A stretch of 64,000 bases of DNA, taken from Agathobaculum butyriciproducens. GTDB taxonomy: Bacteria > Bacillota > Clostridia > Oscillospirales > Butyricicoccaceae. A program made the position numbers and the translations under genes. Of the stretch, positions 17,370 to 25,041 are shown in pieces (position 1 is the stretch's first letter; each line of letters begins with the position of its first letter). The notes under the pieces were generated by a model. The model was not told the DNA's origin and ran no database searches. It was given only the letters and a program-made list of their open reading frames with translations. The stretch is from NCBI GenBank assembly GCA_003096535.1, contig QEKJ01000012.1:1-64000 (forward strand). The letters run 5' to 3'.

Positions 17370-17483
17370 ATGAAAAAGACATTCTCCCGTTTTCAAATCG
17401 CCTATATTCATGTGATTTTGCTGCTGCTGATCATGCTCTCCGGCTGGTGCGTTTATATCACAAGCCTGATGCTGAGCGTATAA
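17370..17483 (+). CDS. 37-residue single-helix membrane peptide
   Basis: A short frame between the CoA-transferase and the dehydratase. It encodes MKKTFSRFQIAYIHVILLLL then a continuing hydrophobic stretch ending in LMLSV. AGGGGGT lies nine bases before the ATG. A positively charged N-terminus followed by ~20 apolar residues predicts one transmembrane helix with the N-terminus inside. It is in the operon direction, 37 bp after the CoA-transferase stop. No known family. It could help dock a transporter or redox partner, but no function can be read. Confidence 0.5.
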   Translation: MKKTFSRFQIAYIHVILLLLIMLSGWCVYITSLMLSV

Positions 17484-17636
17484 TTTCGTGGATATGCGCC
17501 GAAAAACCGATTTTTCTGCTATTCTCATTACAAATCAGACTATTCCCTTCATGTCTCCTCAAATATGTTATAAAAATCGGTGAATCGGCGCTTTTTCCTA
17601 TTGCAAAGAAAGAAAAAGGACAAGGAAGATGATATT

Positions 17637-19082
17637 ATGATGACAAAAGACCAGTACATCGACTCTCTGCGGGGGCTGCACCTGAACCTGTACAGCTTCG
17701 GCAAGAAGGTTGAAAACGTAGTGGACAACCCGATCGTTCGTCCGTCGCTCAACTCGTTTGCGGCAACGTACGAGCTGGCAGAGGACCCGCAGTACGAAGA
17801 TCTGATGACAGCCACCTCCAATCTGACCGGCAAAAAGGTAAACCGCTTCACCCACCTGCATCAGTCCACGGACGACCTCATCAAAAAGGTAAAGATGCAG
17901 CGCCTGCTCGGCCAGAAGACCGCAGCGTGCTTCCAGCGCTGTGTCGGCATGGATGCCGCTAACGCGGTTTACTCCACCACCTTTGAGACCGACGAGGCTT
18001 GCGGCACCAAGTACCACGAGAATTTCGTCAAGTTCTGGACCGATGTGCAGAACAACGATTGGGGCGTTGACGGCGCTATGACCGACGTTAAGGGCGACCG
18101 CGGTCTGTCTCCGTCCAAGCAGGCCGACCCGGATTTGTTCCTGCACGTTGTCGAGCGCACCGCGGACGGCGTTTACGTTACCGGCGCAAAGGCGCACCAG
18201 ACTGGCTACCTGAACAGCCATTATGTTCTGGTTATGCCGACCATCTCCATGCGTGAGGGCGACGAGGACTACGCAATTTCCTTCGCATGCCCGACCGACG
18301 CGGAAGGCATCACCCTGATTCTGGGCCGTCAGTCCTGTGACACCCGCAAGACCGAGGAACATAACGACATCGACGTCGGCAACAAGGTTTACGGCGGTCA
18401 CGAGGTTCTGGTTATTTTCGACCGTGTATTCATTCCGAACGACATGATCTTCCTCAACGGCGAAACCCAGTTTGCCGGCATGATGGTAGAGCGCTTCGCA
18501 GGCTATCACCGTCAGTCCTACGGCGGCTGCAAGGTCGGCGTTGGCGATGTGCTCATCGGCGCTACCGCGCTGGCAGGTGAGATGGCGGGCTCGGCCAAGG
18601 CTTCTCATGTCAAGGACAAGCTCATCGAGATGACCCACCTGAACGAAACCCTGTACTGCTGCGGCATTGCATGCTCGTCTCAGGGCACCAAGACCAAGAG
18701 CGGCAACTACCTGATCGACCTGCTGCTGGCAAACGTCTGCAAGCAGAACGTCACCCGCTTCCCGTATGAGATCGCTCGTCTGGCACAGGATCTGGCCGGC
18801 GGCATCATGGTAACCCAGCCGTCCGAGGCGGATTACCGCAACCCGGCAACCCACGCTTACATCGAGAAGTACCTCAAGGGTGTGGCTTCCGTGCCCACCG
18901 AGGATCGTATGCGCCTGCTGCGCCTGATCGAGAATATGACGATGGGCACCGCCGCAGTCGGCTATCTGCCGGAGTCCATGCACGGCGCAGGTTCTCCGCA
19001 GGCTCAGCGCATCATGATCGCCCGTCAGTCCAACATGGAAATGAAGAAGGAACTGGCGAAGAAGATCGCAAGAATCAAGTAA
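17637..19082 (+). CDS. abfD: 4-hydroxybutyryl-CoA dehydratase / vinylacetyl-CoA isomerase
   Basis: A 481-residue flavin and [4Fe-4S] enzyme of the 4-hydroxyphenylacetate 3-hydroxylase fold. All four cluster ligands known from the Clostridium aminobutyricum enzyme (Cys99, Cys103, His292, Cys299) are present one residue earlier: Cys98 and Cys102 in TAACFQRCVGMDAAN, His291 and Cys298 in GYHRQSYGGCKVG. The family dehydrates 4-hydroxybutyryl-CoA to crotonyl-CoA by a ketyl-radical mechanism. Either of two adjacent ATGs (17637, 17640) can serve after AAGGAAG. Embedded between inositol and transketolase genes, it may act on a hydroxylated analogue. Activity class is confident; natural substrate is open. 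Confidence 0.9.
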   Translation: MMTKDQYIDSLRGLHLNLYSFGKKVENVVDNPIVRPSLNSFAATYELAEDPQYEDLMTATSNLTGKKVNRFTHLHQSTDDLIKKVKMQRLLGQKTAACFQRCVGMDAANAVYSTTFETDEACGTKYHENFVKFWTDVQNNDWGVDGAMTDVKGDRGLSPSKQADPDLFLHVVERTADGVYVTGAKAHQTGYLNSHYVLVMPTISMREGDEDYAISFACPTDAEGITLILGRQSCDTRKTEEHNDIDVGNKVYGGHEVLVIFDRVFIPNDMIFLNGETQFAGMMVERFAGYHRQSYGGCKVGVGDVLIGATALAGEMAGSAKASHVKDKLIEMTHLNETLYCCGIACSSQGTKTKSGNYLIDLLLANVCKQNVTRFPYEIARLAQDLAGGIMVTQPSEADYRNPATHAYIEKYLKGVASVPTEDRMRLLRLIENMTMGTAAVGYLPESMHGAGSPQAQRIMIARQSNMEMKKELAKKIARIK

Positions 19083-19191
19083 TTTCTGTGAAAGCTGCGG
19101 CACAGGAGAAGCTCTGGCGGTTCCATGTCAAAAATGGAGTATGTCTAACCGGCAGGGCGGACCCGAAACGCAGCCTCACCGATAAAAACTG

Positions 19192-19232
19192 ACAAGACCC
19201 GTCCTTTTTATTGCGGAAGGGCGGGTTTTGTT
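19192..19232 (+). terminator. Hairpin between the dehydratase and the transketolase genes
   Basis: AAGACCCGTCCTT pairs imperfectly with AAGGGCGGGTTTTG, followed by TT. Probably leaky, since the same-strand transketolase genes follow at once and no clear new promoter is seen. Confidence 0.6.
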
Positions 19233-19262
19233 CTGCAAACCGTAATTTCAAGGAGGAAAGCA

Positions 19263-20114
19263 ATGGATAAGCAAAAACTGCACGAGCTGCGTGTGTTTGC
19301 GACGGAAATCCGTCTGGAAACGCTCAAGGTGATCGCGTCCCGCGGTTTTGGTCACGTTGGCGGCTCTATGTCGATGGCGGACGCAATGGCCGTTCTGTAC
19401 GGCGAGGTCATGCACATCGACCCGAAGAATCCCCACTGGGAGGACCGCGACTGGTTCGTTCTGTCCAAGGGACACGGCGGCCCGGTCATGTACGCAACGC
19501 TCGGCCTCAAGGGATATTACCCGATGGAGAGCGCCTACACGCTCAACCAGCCGAACACGGATTTCCCGTCCCACACTGACCGCAGCAAGACCATCGGCGT
19601 TGACCTGACGACCGGTTCGCTCGGTCAGGGTATGAGCGAAGCCATCGGCGCCGCACTCGGCAGCCGCGTGCAGAACCGTCCGAGCCGTGTTTACGTTGCC
19701 GTAGGCGACGGTGAGTGCGATGAGGGCCAGATCTGGGAAGGCGCACAGTTTGCCGCGCACTACAAGCTGGATAACCTCGTATGTCTCGTAGACAACAACG
19801 GCCGTCAGCTGGACGGCGCAGTTGCCGATGTTATGAGCCACGGCAAGGGTATCGGCGCCAAGTTTGACGCATTCGGCTGGAACGTTATCGACGTAGCCGA
19901 CGGTAACGACGTAGAGCAGATCTTGGGCGCGCTCGAGCAGGCGAAGGCGTGCAAGGGCAAGCCGACCTGCCTGATTCTGAACACGGTAAAGGGCAAGGGA
20001 GCAACCTTTGCCGAGCCGTCCGGCGCACATTCTTCGCAGCCGACTAAGGAGCAGTGGGATGAAGCGATTGCCGCATCCGAAGCCGCTCTGGCTGCAGTGA
20101 AAAACGAAAAGTAA
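19263..20114 (+). CDS. Transketolase, N-terminal (ThDP-binding) subunit
   Basis: A 283-residue protein corresponding to the first domain of transketolase. Motifs: GHVGGSMSMADAMAVLYGEV, LSKGHGGPVMYATL, a ThDP diphosphate motif GDGECDEGQIWEGA followed by CLVDNNG, and a C-terminal TVKGKGATFAE with the usual substrate-phosphate-side HSSQPTKEQW. GGAGG precedes the ATG at 19263. The second subunit follows 14 bp later. Split transketolases of this kind are common in clostridia and archaea. Ending the inositol operon with a dedicated transketolase is unusual and points to a two-carbon transfer in the pathway (see findings). Confidence 0.9.
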   Translation: MDKQKLHELRVFATEIRLETLKVIASRGFGHVGGSMSMADAMAVLYGEVMHIDPKNPHWEDRDWFVLSKGHGGPVMYATLGLKGYYPMESAYTLNQPNTDFPSHTDRSKTIGVDLTTGSLGQGMSEAIGAALGSRVQNRPSRVYVAVGDGECDEGQIWEGAQFAAHYKLDNLVCLVDNNGRQLDGAVADVMSHGKGIGAKFDAFGWNVIDVADGNDVEQILGALEQAKACKGKPTCLILNTVKGKGATFAEPSGAHSSQPTKEQWDEAIAASEAALAAVKNEK

Positions 20115-20128
20115 GGGAGGGGAAAACA

Positions 20129-21100
20129 ATGAGTTTTACTTTGATCGGCAAGCATGAAAAGGATAGCCGCGCCAACCGCGACGGCTATGTAGAAGCCATG
20201 CTCGAAATGATGGCGGAGAACCCAAAGCTGGTGCATATCGACTGCGACCTGATGGGCTGCATCAACACCGGAAAGCTGCTGAAGGCGTTCCCGGCCCAGA
20301 CCTTTAACGCAGGCATCGCGGAGCAGAACGCGATGGGCGTTGCCTCCGGCATGGCAGCCACCGGCCTGACCGTGTTCGCGCACTCGTTTGGCTGCTTTGC
20401 TGCCCGCCGCATGTTCGATCAGGCATTTCTGGCAGCGGGCTACTCTGAGCTGCCGGTGCATGTCATCGGTTCCGACCCGGGTGTCTGCGCAGCATTCAAC
20501 GGCGCAACTCATATGCCGTTTGAGGACTGTGCGCTGTACATGAACATCCCGAACGCAGTCGTTATCGACTCGTGCGATTTTGCACAGACCAAGGCACTGA
20601 CCAGGAAGCTGGCTGCCTGCGGCAGCCCGTCCTACATGCGCCTGATCCGCAAGGGCTTTACCACGGTTTACGCGGATGGCTCTGATTTTGAGATCGGCAA
20701 GGGCGTTACGCTGCGTGACGGCAAGGACGTGACCATTATTGCCTCCGGTATTTTGGTAGACGAGGCACTCAAGGCCGAAGAAATGCTGGCAGCAAAGGGT
20801 ATTTCTGCCCGCGTGATCGACATGCACACCTGGAAGCCGCTTGACGAGGAGCTGGTGCTCCGCGCGGCTGCAGAGACCGGCTGCATCGTCACAGCGGAGA
20901 ACCATCAGGTCGGCACCGGCCTCGGCTCTGCCATTACCAACCTGACGAGCGCAAAGAATCCGGTTCCGGTGGAGCGCATCGGCATCCAGAACCGCTTCGG
21001 TCAGGTCGGTCCGCAGGATTTCCTTATGCAGCAGTATAACCTCACTGCAGAGGATATCGTGGCGGCGGCTCTGCGCGCCATTGCCCGCAGGCAGGGATAA
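20129..21100 (+). CDS. Transketolase, C-terminal (pyrimidine-binding) subunit
   Basis: A 323-residue partner of the preceding gene. The catalytic glutamate of the pyrimidine domain is in FNAGIAEQNAMGVASGMAAT; CNGATHMPFEDCALYM-like and RLIRKGF segments follow; the C-terminal domain shows VIDMHTWKPLDEE and TAENHQVGTGLGSAI. Together the two subunits form a complete ThDP enzyme moving a ketol unit between sugar phosphates or similar ketoses. AGGGAGGGG precedes the ATG. A strong terminator follows, so this gene closes the operon. A different transketolase survives only as a fragment at 5040-5388. Confidence 0.9.
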   Translation: MSFTLIGKHEKDSRANRDGYVEAMLEMMAENPKLVHIDCDLMGCINTGKLLKAFPAQTFNAGIAEQNAMGVASGMAATGLTVFAHSFGCFAARRMFDQAFLAAGYSELPVHVIGSDPGVCAAFNGATHMPFEDCALYMNIPNAVVIDSCDFAQTKALTRKLAACGSPSYMRLIRKGFTTVYADGSDFEIGKGVTLRDGKDVTIIASGILVDEALKAEEMLAAKGISARVIDMHTWKPLDEELVLRAAAETGCIVTAENHQVGTGLGSAITNLTSAKNPVPVERIGIQNRFGQVGPQDFLMQQYNLTAEDIVAAALRAIARRQG

Positions 21101-21112
21101 TTCAATTACAGT

Positions 21113-21157
21113 AAAGCTCCCGTCGGAACGGTTGATCGGTTCCGGCGGGAGCTTTTC
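21113..21157 (+). terminator. Terminator of the iolD-transketolase operon
   Basis: AAAGCTCCCGTCGGAACGG pairs with a near-perfect complement ending CGGGAGCTTTT. The stem is long and the T tail is short but clear. Confidence 0.85.
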
Positions 21158-21231
21158 TGCGCGCAGCAGCGGACACGGCGCTGAGGAAGAAATGCATAAT
21201 TTTTGCTTGAAAAGATTGGTGAGAAGTGAGA

Positions 21232-21289
21232 TTGCTTTTCTGACGAAACAGGGATAGAATTATAAGTACAAGTTACGCAAACGTTTGCG
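21232..21289 (+). promoter_or_regulatory. Promoter plus perfect LacI-type operator before the S-layer phosphoesterase gene
   Basis: TTGCTT (21232-21237), a 17-bp spacer and TAGAAT (21255-21260) form a promoter. The perfect palindrome CGCAAACGTTTGCG at 21276-21289 lies about where transcription begins, so a bound repressor would block it. The same palindrome core stands at the promoters of the LacI/PfkB and HAD/ABC operons. Confidence 0.75.
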
Positions 21290-21402
21290 AAAAAGAAAAC
21301 GGAATGCATAACCACACGAATCTGTTGCACGGGGAGGAGGAATGAGATTTCGCTGCAGAATCGAGAAAGAAAAAGAATTTTAAGAAAGAGGGTCCGAGAT
21401 AC

Positions 21403-24400
21403 ATGAAAAAGCGCATACTCAGTTTAGCTATATCCGCAGCACTGGTTTTGACGATGCTTCCCGCCGGGGCGCTGGCCGCAGGCGACAAGGGCACGCCGCC
21501 GGTATACAACAAGGCGACGGGCTGCTATGAGATCTCCACCCCGGACCAGCTGCTCTATCTGTCCGGCAGCTGGAAGGACGGCGCTCCTCGCGACGGACAC
21601 TATGTTTTGACCGCCGACATCGATATGTCCGGTGTCAAGGGCTTCAAGCCCATCGCATCCAAGAAAGATAAGGGCTTTATCGGCACGTTCGACGGCCAGT
21701 TCCACGCCATCAAGGGACTGCGCGTGGAATACGAGAAGAAATACGCCGGTCTGTTCGGCTATGTCGGCAATCAGGACGATCAGGCGTACATCAAGGATGT
21801 TGCGCTGCTTGACTGCTACGTTACCGGCCAGCAGAACGTCGGTGCGCTGGCAGGTGTCAACTACGGCACCATTACCGGCTGCGTTGTCACCGGTGAGGTT
21901 AAGTGCCTGGATCTGTCCAACTCGCACACCGCAGGCGGCATCTGCGGCAAGCTGAAGGAGGGCGAAGGCCCGATCGTCGGTCATGTTGAGGACTGCTATA
22001 TCAACGCAGACGTTTCCGCTCCGTATGATGCGGGCGGCGTTGCCGGCATTCAGGACGGCGGCGGCTATCTGGCACGCTGCTTTGCAGCCGGTACGGTCGA
22101 TACCACCGCAAAGAGCGGCACGGTAGGTCATGCGGGCGGTATTGCAGGCTCGTTCAACGCCGGTGAAACGCTCAAGGACAGCGTTTCCGCACAGACCGTT
22201 ATCAACGGCGTTGCAGATGTTGACAAGATCGTCGGCCAGCTCGATGATGAGGCAGCTACCAACATCACCGACAATATTGCATGGGAGGGCACGCTGCTGT
22301 CCGGCAACGAGCCGACCGAGCAGCCCATCAAGTGGGAGGACGTTTCCGCTGCAAAAATGCAGGACAAGGCCACCTATGAAGCACTCGGCTGGGATATGAG
22401 CAAGGTCTGGGACTGGAGTTCCTCCGGCAAGCAGCCTGTTCTGCGCGGCTATGATGCCTCCATCTTCCCCGCAGTGGATTACACCGTCAGCGGCACGCGC
22501 ATCATTTCCCGCGCGCTGAACATCGCACCGCATAACGGCAAGGCCGAGGTCTCTGCCCGCATCGTCACCAGTGACAAGGTGCAGAGCGCGACGCTGTATT
22601 ACGGCTATGATTCCGCCAAGGTCGATACCGCTGTTGCCATGAAGGAATCCGGCGGTACCTACACAGCTTCTCTGCCGACCGACAAGACCGGCGATATGTT
22701 CTACTACATCGAGGTCAAGACCGATAAGGAAACCGTAACCAAGCCGTACACCAAGTCTGAGCCGATCGTGCTGAATATTGATGACGGCAAGGTAAAGGGC
22801 GAACCCGACCAGATTACCATTACGCCGGATACCAAGCAGGGCGGTCTGCGCTTCAGCTGGCTGACTGACCCCGCTGTCACCAAGACCGTTATCCAGTACA
22901 AGGTAAAGGGTGCTTCCAAGTGGGAAACCAAGTCCGGCACCTCTTATGTAGAATCCGTAACCGCAGGCTATAAGGAAAAGGCGGCACATCGTGTGGAGAT
23001 CACCGGTCTGACACCGTCTGCCGAGTATGTTTACCGCGTAGGCGACGGCGGTTCGTTTATGAGCGAAGAAAAATCCTTCACCGCCCCGAAGTCTGCAGCG
23101 GATAAGAGCTTTAAGGTGATTTTCTACTCGGACCCGCAGTCTGAATCTGTTGAAAATTACATGAGCTTCAAGGACTCCATCGACCAGGCACTCAAGATCT
23201 GCCCGAAGCCGGATCTGATGATCTCCGCGGGCGACACCACCCAGAACGGCTATAAGTCCACCGAATGGGAGGCATGCTTTGAAGTTATGGGCGATTACTA
23301 CGCCAAGTATCCGACCGTTACCGTTGCAGGCAACCACGAGATGAAGGGCGACTGGAATTTCGTATCGTTCGCACAGCGCTTCAATATGTCGGGCGCAAAG
23401 ACCGGCTATCCGCAGTTCGACCGCACGATGGGCTACTTCGAATATGGCGATGCTATCTTCGTTATCCTCAACGGCGAAGTCACTCCGGCGGATCAGAAGG
23501 CCGAGATCATGAAGAAAGAGCTCCAGTGGTGCAAGAGCGTGCTGGATGCTTCCGACAAGAAATGGCGCATCGTTATGACGCACGCAGGCCCGTATACCTC
23601 CAACCATGATCCGCTGGACGTTCGGGATTACTACATCAACGACAGCGAGTATTCGCTCGACGCTATGGGCGTTGACCTGTTCCTCAACGGCCATGACCAT
23701 ATCTATATCCGTTCTACCGTGAAGAACGATATCAAGGTCAACACCGGCGACGGCACGACCTATCTGACCGGCGGTACGGTAGGCAATAAGTTCTACGAGT
23801 ACATTCCGGCTCGTTCGGACTACTCCACCGATTTCTACACCGATGAAGAGGATAAGCAGGTATTCTCCATCATCGAGTTCAACGAGGATTCCATCAAGGG
23901 CACCGCTTACCAGAAGCAGGACGAGGACAACTGGAACAGCTTCAAGGCAGTTGACAGCTACGAGATCCGCAACACCCTGCGCGAAGGCAAATCCGTTACC
24001 GATTATACCGACGTTCCGGCGAACGCATGGTACTACAAGGCGGCGGATTACGTCACCAAGAACGGTCTGCTCTCCGGCGACAAGGCGTATACGTTTGGCG
24101 CGAACAAGGCACTGACCCGCGCACAGGTCGCACAGGCGCTGTATAATCTGGCAGGCCAGCCCAAGACCAAGCTGACTGACAGCTTCAGCGATGTTCCGGT
24201 AACGCATCAGGCTCGCACGGCTATTGCGTGGGCGGAAAAGACCGGTATCATGGAGGGTGTCGGCGGCGGCAAGTTCTCGCCCGACCGCAGCGTCACCCGT
24301 CAGGAGGCGGCAACGCTGCTGACCCGTCAGCGCAAGCTGAGCGGTGAGGATACCGCGGCAGACGGCAGTATCGTCAAGCAGTTTACCGACGGCGGCACGA

Positions 24401-24540
24401 TTGCCGACTGGGCAGCAGCAGGCGTAGCCTACTGTGCAAAGACCGGTCTGGTGCAGGGCAAGCCGGGCAAGGTATTTGCACCGAAGTCCACCATCACCCG
24501 CGCGGAGATGGCGACCATCATGCAGCGCATTGCAGCATGA
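21403..24540 (+). CDS. S-layer-anchored metallophosphoesterase
   Basis: A 1045-residue exported enzyme. It has a signal peptide ending GALAA (about residue 26), a GLUG-like beta-helical repeat region (about 80-330, with CYVTGQQNVGALAGVNYGTI-type units), a fibronectin/purple-acid-phosphatase N-terminal sandwich (about 465-560), then a calcineurin-type metallophosphatase (about 565-790) with ISAGDTTQNG, AGNHEMKGD, MTHAGP and LNGHDHIYIRS ligands. Three SLH repeats (from about 866, for example DVPANAWYYKAADYVTKNG) anchor it to the cell wall. It should release phosphate or a phosphoester product outside the cell. The LacI-type operator at its promoter links it to the phosphoester-uptake genes downstream. 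A terminator shared with an opposite small gene follows. Confidence 0.88.
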   Translation: MKKRILSLAISAALVLTMLPAGALAAGDKGTPPVYNKATGCYEISTPDQLLYLSGSWKDGAPRDGHYVLTADIDMSGVKGFKPIASKKDKGFIGTFDGQFHAIKGLRVEYEKKYAGLFGYVGNQDDQAYIKDVALLDCYVTGQQNVGALAGVNYGTITGCVVTGEVKCLDLSNSHTAGGICGKLKEGEGPIVGHVEDCYINADVSAPYDAGGVAGIQDGGGYLARCFAAGTVDTTAKSGTVGHAGGIAGSFNAGETLKDSVSAQTVINGVADVDKIVGQLDDEAATNITDNIAWEGTLLSGNEPTEQPIKWEDVSAAKMQDKATYEALGWDMSKVWDWSSSGKQPVLRGYDASIFPAVDYTVSGTRIISRALNIAPHNGKAEVSARIVTSDKVQSATLYYGYDSAKVDTAVAMKESGGTYTASLPTDKTGDMFYYIEVKTDKETVTKPYTKSEPIVLNIDDGKVKGEPDQITITPDTKQGGLRFSWLTDPAVTKTVIQYKVKGASKWETKSGTSYVESVTAGYKEKAAHRVEITGLTPSAEYVYRVGDGGSFMSEEKSFTAPKSAADKSFKVIFYSDPQSESVENYMSFKDSIDQALKICPKPDLMISAGDTTQNGYKSTEWEACFEVMGDYYAKYPTVTVAGNHEMKGDWNFVSFAQRFNMSGAKTGYPQFDRTMGYFEYGDAIFVILNGEVTPADQKAEIMKKELQWCKSVLDASDKKWRIVMTHAGPYTSNHDPLDVRDYYINDSEYSLDAMGVDLFLNGHDHIYIRSTVKNDIKVNTGDGTTYLTGGTVGNKFYEYIPARSDYSTDFYTDEEDKQVFSIIEFNEDSIKGTAYQKQDEDNWNSFKAVDSYEIRNTLREGKSVTDYTDVPANAWYYKAADYVTKNGLLSGDKAYTFGANKALTRAQVAQALYNLAGQPKTKLTDSFSDVPVTHQARTAIAWAEKTGIMEGVGGGKFSPDRSVTRQEAATLLTRQRKLSGEDTAADGSIVKQFTDGGTIADWAAAGVAYCAKTGLVQGKPGKVFAPKSTITRAEMATIMQRIAA

Positions 24541-24603
24541 CCCTTTGAAAGATAAACCATAAACGGGGGCGCAGCCGACGGCTGCCGCTGCCCGGAACAG
24601 AAA

Positions 24604-24642
24604 AAACTCCGCAAGCGTTTTCGCTTGCGGAGTTTGCGTTTT
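24604..24642. terminator. Bidirectional terminator
   Basis: AAACTCCGCAAGCG pairs with CGCTTGCGGAGTTT around a four-T loop, with T-rich sequence on the plus side and A-rich sequence (T on minus) on the other. It serves the phosphoesterase gene and the opposing 35-codon ORF. Confidence 0.8.
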
Positions 24643-24654
24643 CTGAGGAGCAGC

Positions 24655-24762
24655 TTACTTGCGGTTGGTGCGGTTTGCAGTGAACAGCTTAGCGGTGCAG
24701 GGATCGCAGGACAGCTCAAACATAGCGGTGTTCATCAGAAACTTGGAAAAATTCTTACGCAT
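24655..24762 (-). CDS. 35-residue basic peptide with CxxC
   Basis: A short frame encoding MRKNFSKFLMNTAMFELSCD followed by PCTAKLFTANRTNRK. It is basic at both ends, with one Cys-Asp-Pro-Cys pair that could bind metal or form a disulfide, and it is not a membrane helix. Evidence for a real gene: GAGGT ten bases before the ATG, a TTGTTT-17-TAGAAT promoter (24804-24832), an operator-like site abutting that promoter, optimal codons, and a terminator directly after the stop. No family is recognised. Confidence 0.55.
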   Translation of the reverse strand: MRKNFSKFLMNTAMFELSCDPCTAKLFTANRTNRK

Positions 24763-24803
24763 TGCAATTACCTCAATTCAGTCTTGTTTTTTTAACTGAT
24801 GAT

Positions 24804-24848
24804 ATTCTACCAGATTATTTTGTGCAAAACAAGCGCAAACGTATACGG
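24804..24848 (-). promoter_or_regulatory. Promoter of the 35-residue CxxC peptide with abutting operator-like site
   Basis: On the minus strand TTGTTT (24827-24832), 17 bp, TAGAAT (24804-24809). Directly upstream at 24833-24848 is GCGCAAACGTATACGG, an imperfect version of the CGCAAACGTTTGCG palindrome. A position upstream of -35 would suit modulation rather than simple blockage. Confidence 0.5.
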
Positions 24849-24940
24849 AATATACAATAAAATAAAAATACTTTTATGCAGAATGAACAATCGAAAAGGC
24901 AAACTGCACGAAACAAGAAGAATAAAAGGTAAAATACAAC

Positions 24941-24956
24941 CGGAAAACGTTTGCGG
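24941..24956. promoter_or_regulatory. LacI-type operator-like site
   Basis: CGGAAAACGTTTGCGG, centred 108 bp from the site at 24833-24848, which is near a whole number of helical turns and so would allow looping. No rightward gene follows. It may act with the neighbouring site on the leftward small gene. Confidence 0.45.
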
Positions 24957-24985
24957 TACACTGAGAATAAGGCGCGATGTATGAG

Positions 24986-25023
24986 AAAAAAGCTGCTGTT
25001 GCGTTGGAGCAACAGCAGCTTTT
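24986..25023 (-). terminator. Terminator of the PHP gene operon
   Basis: AAAAGCTGCTGTTGC pairs with GCAACAGCAGCTTTT around a six-base loop; on the minus strand it follows the PHP stop within 20 bp. Confidence 0.8.
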
Positions 25024-25041
25024 ACATGGTATCGTTTTGTC

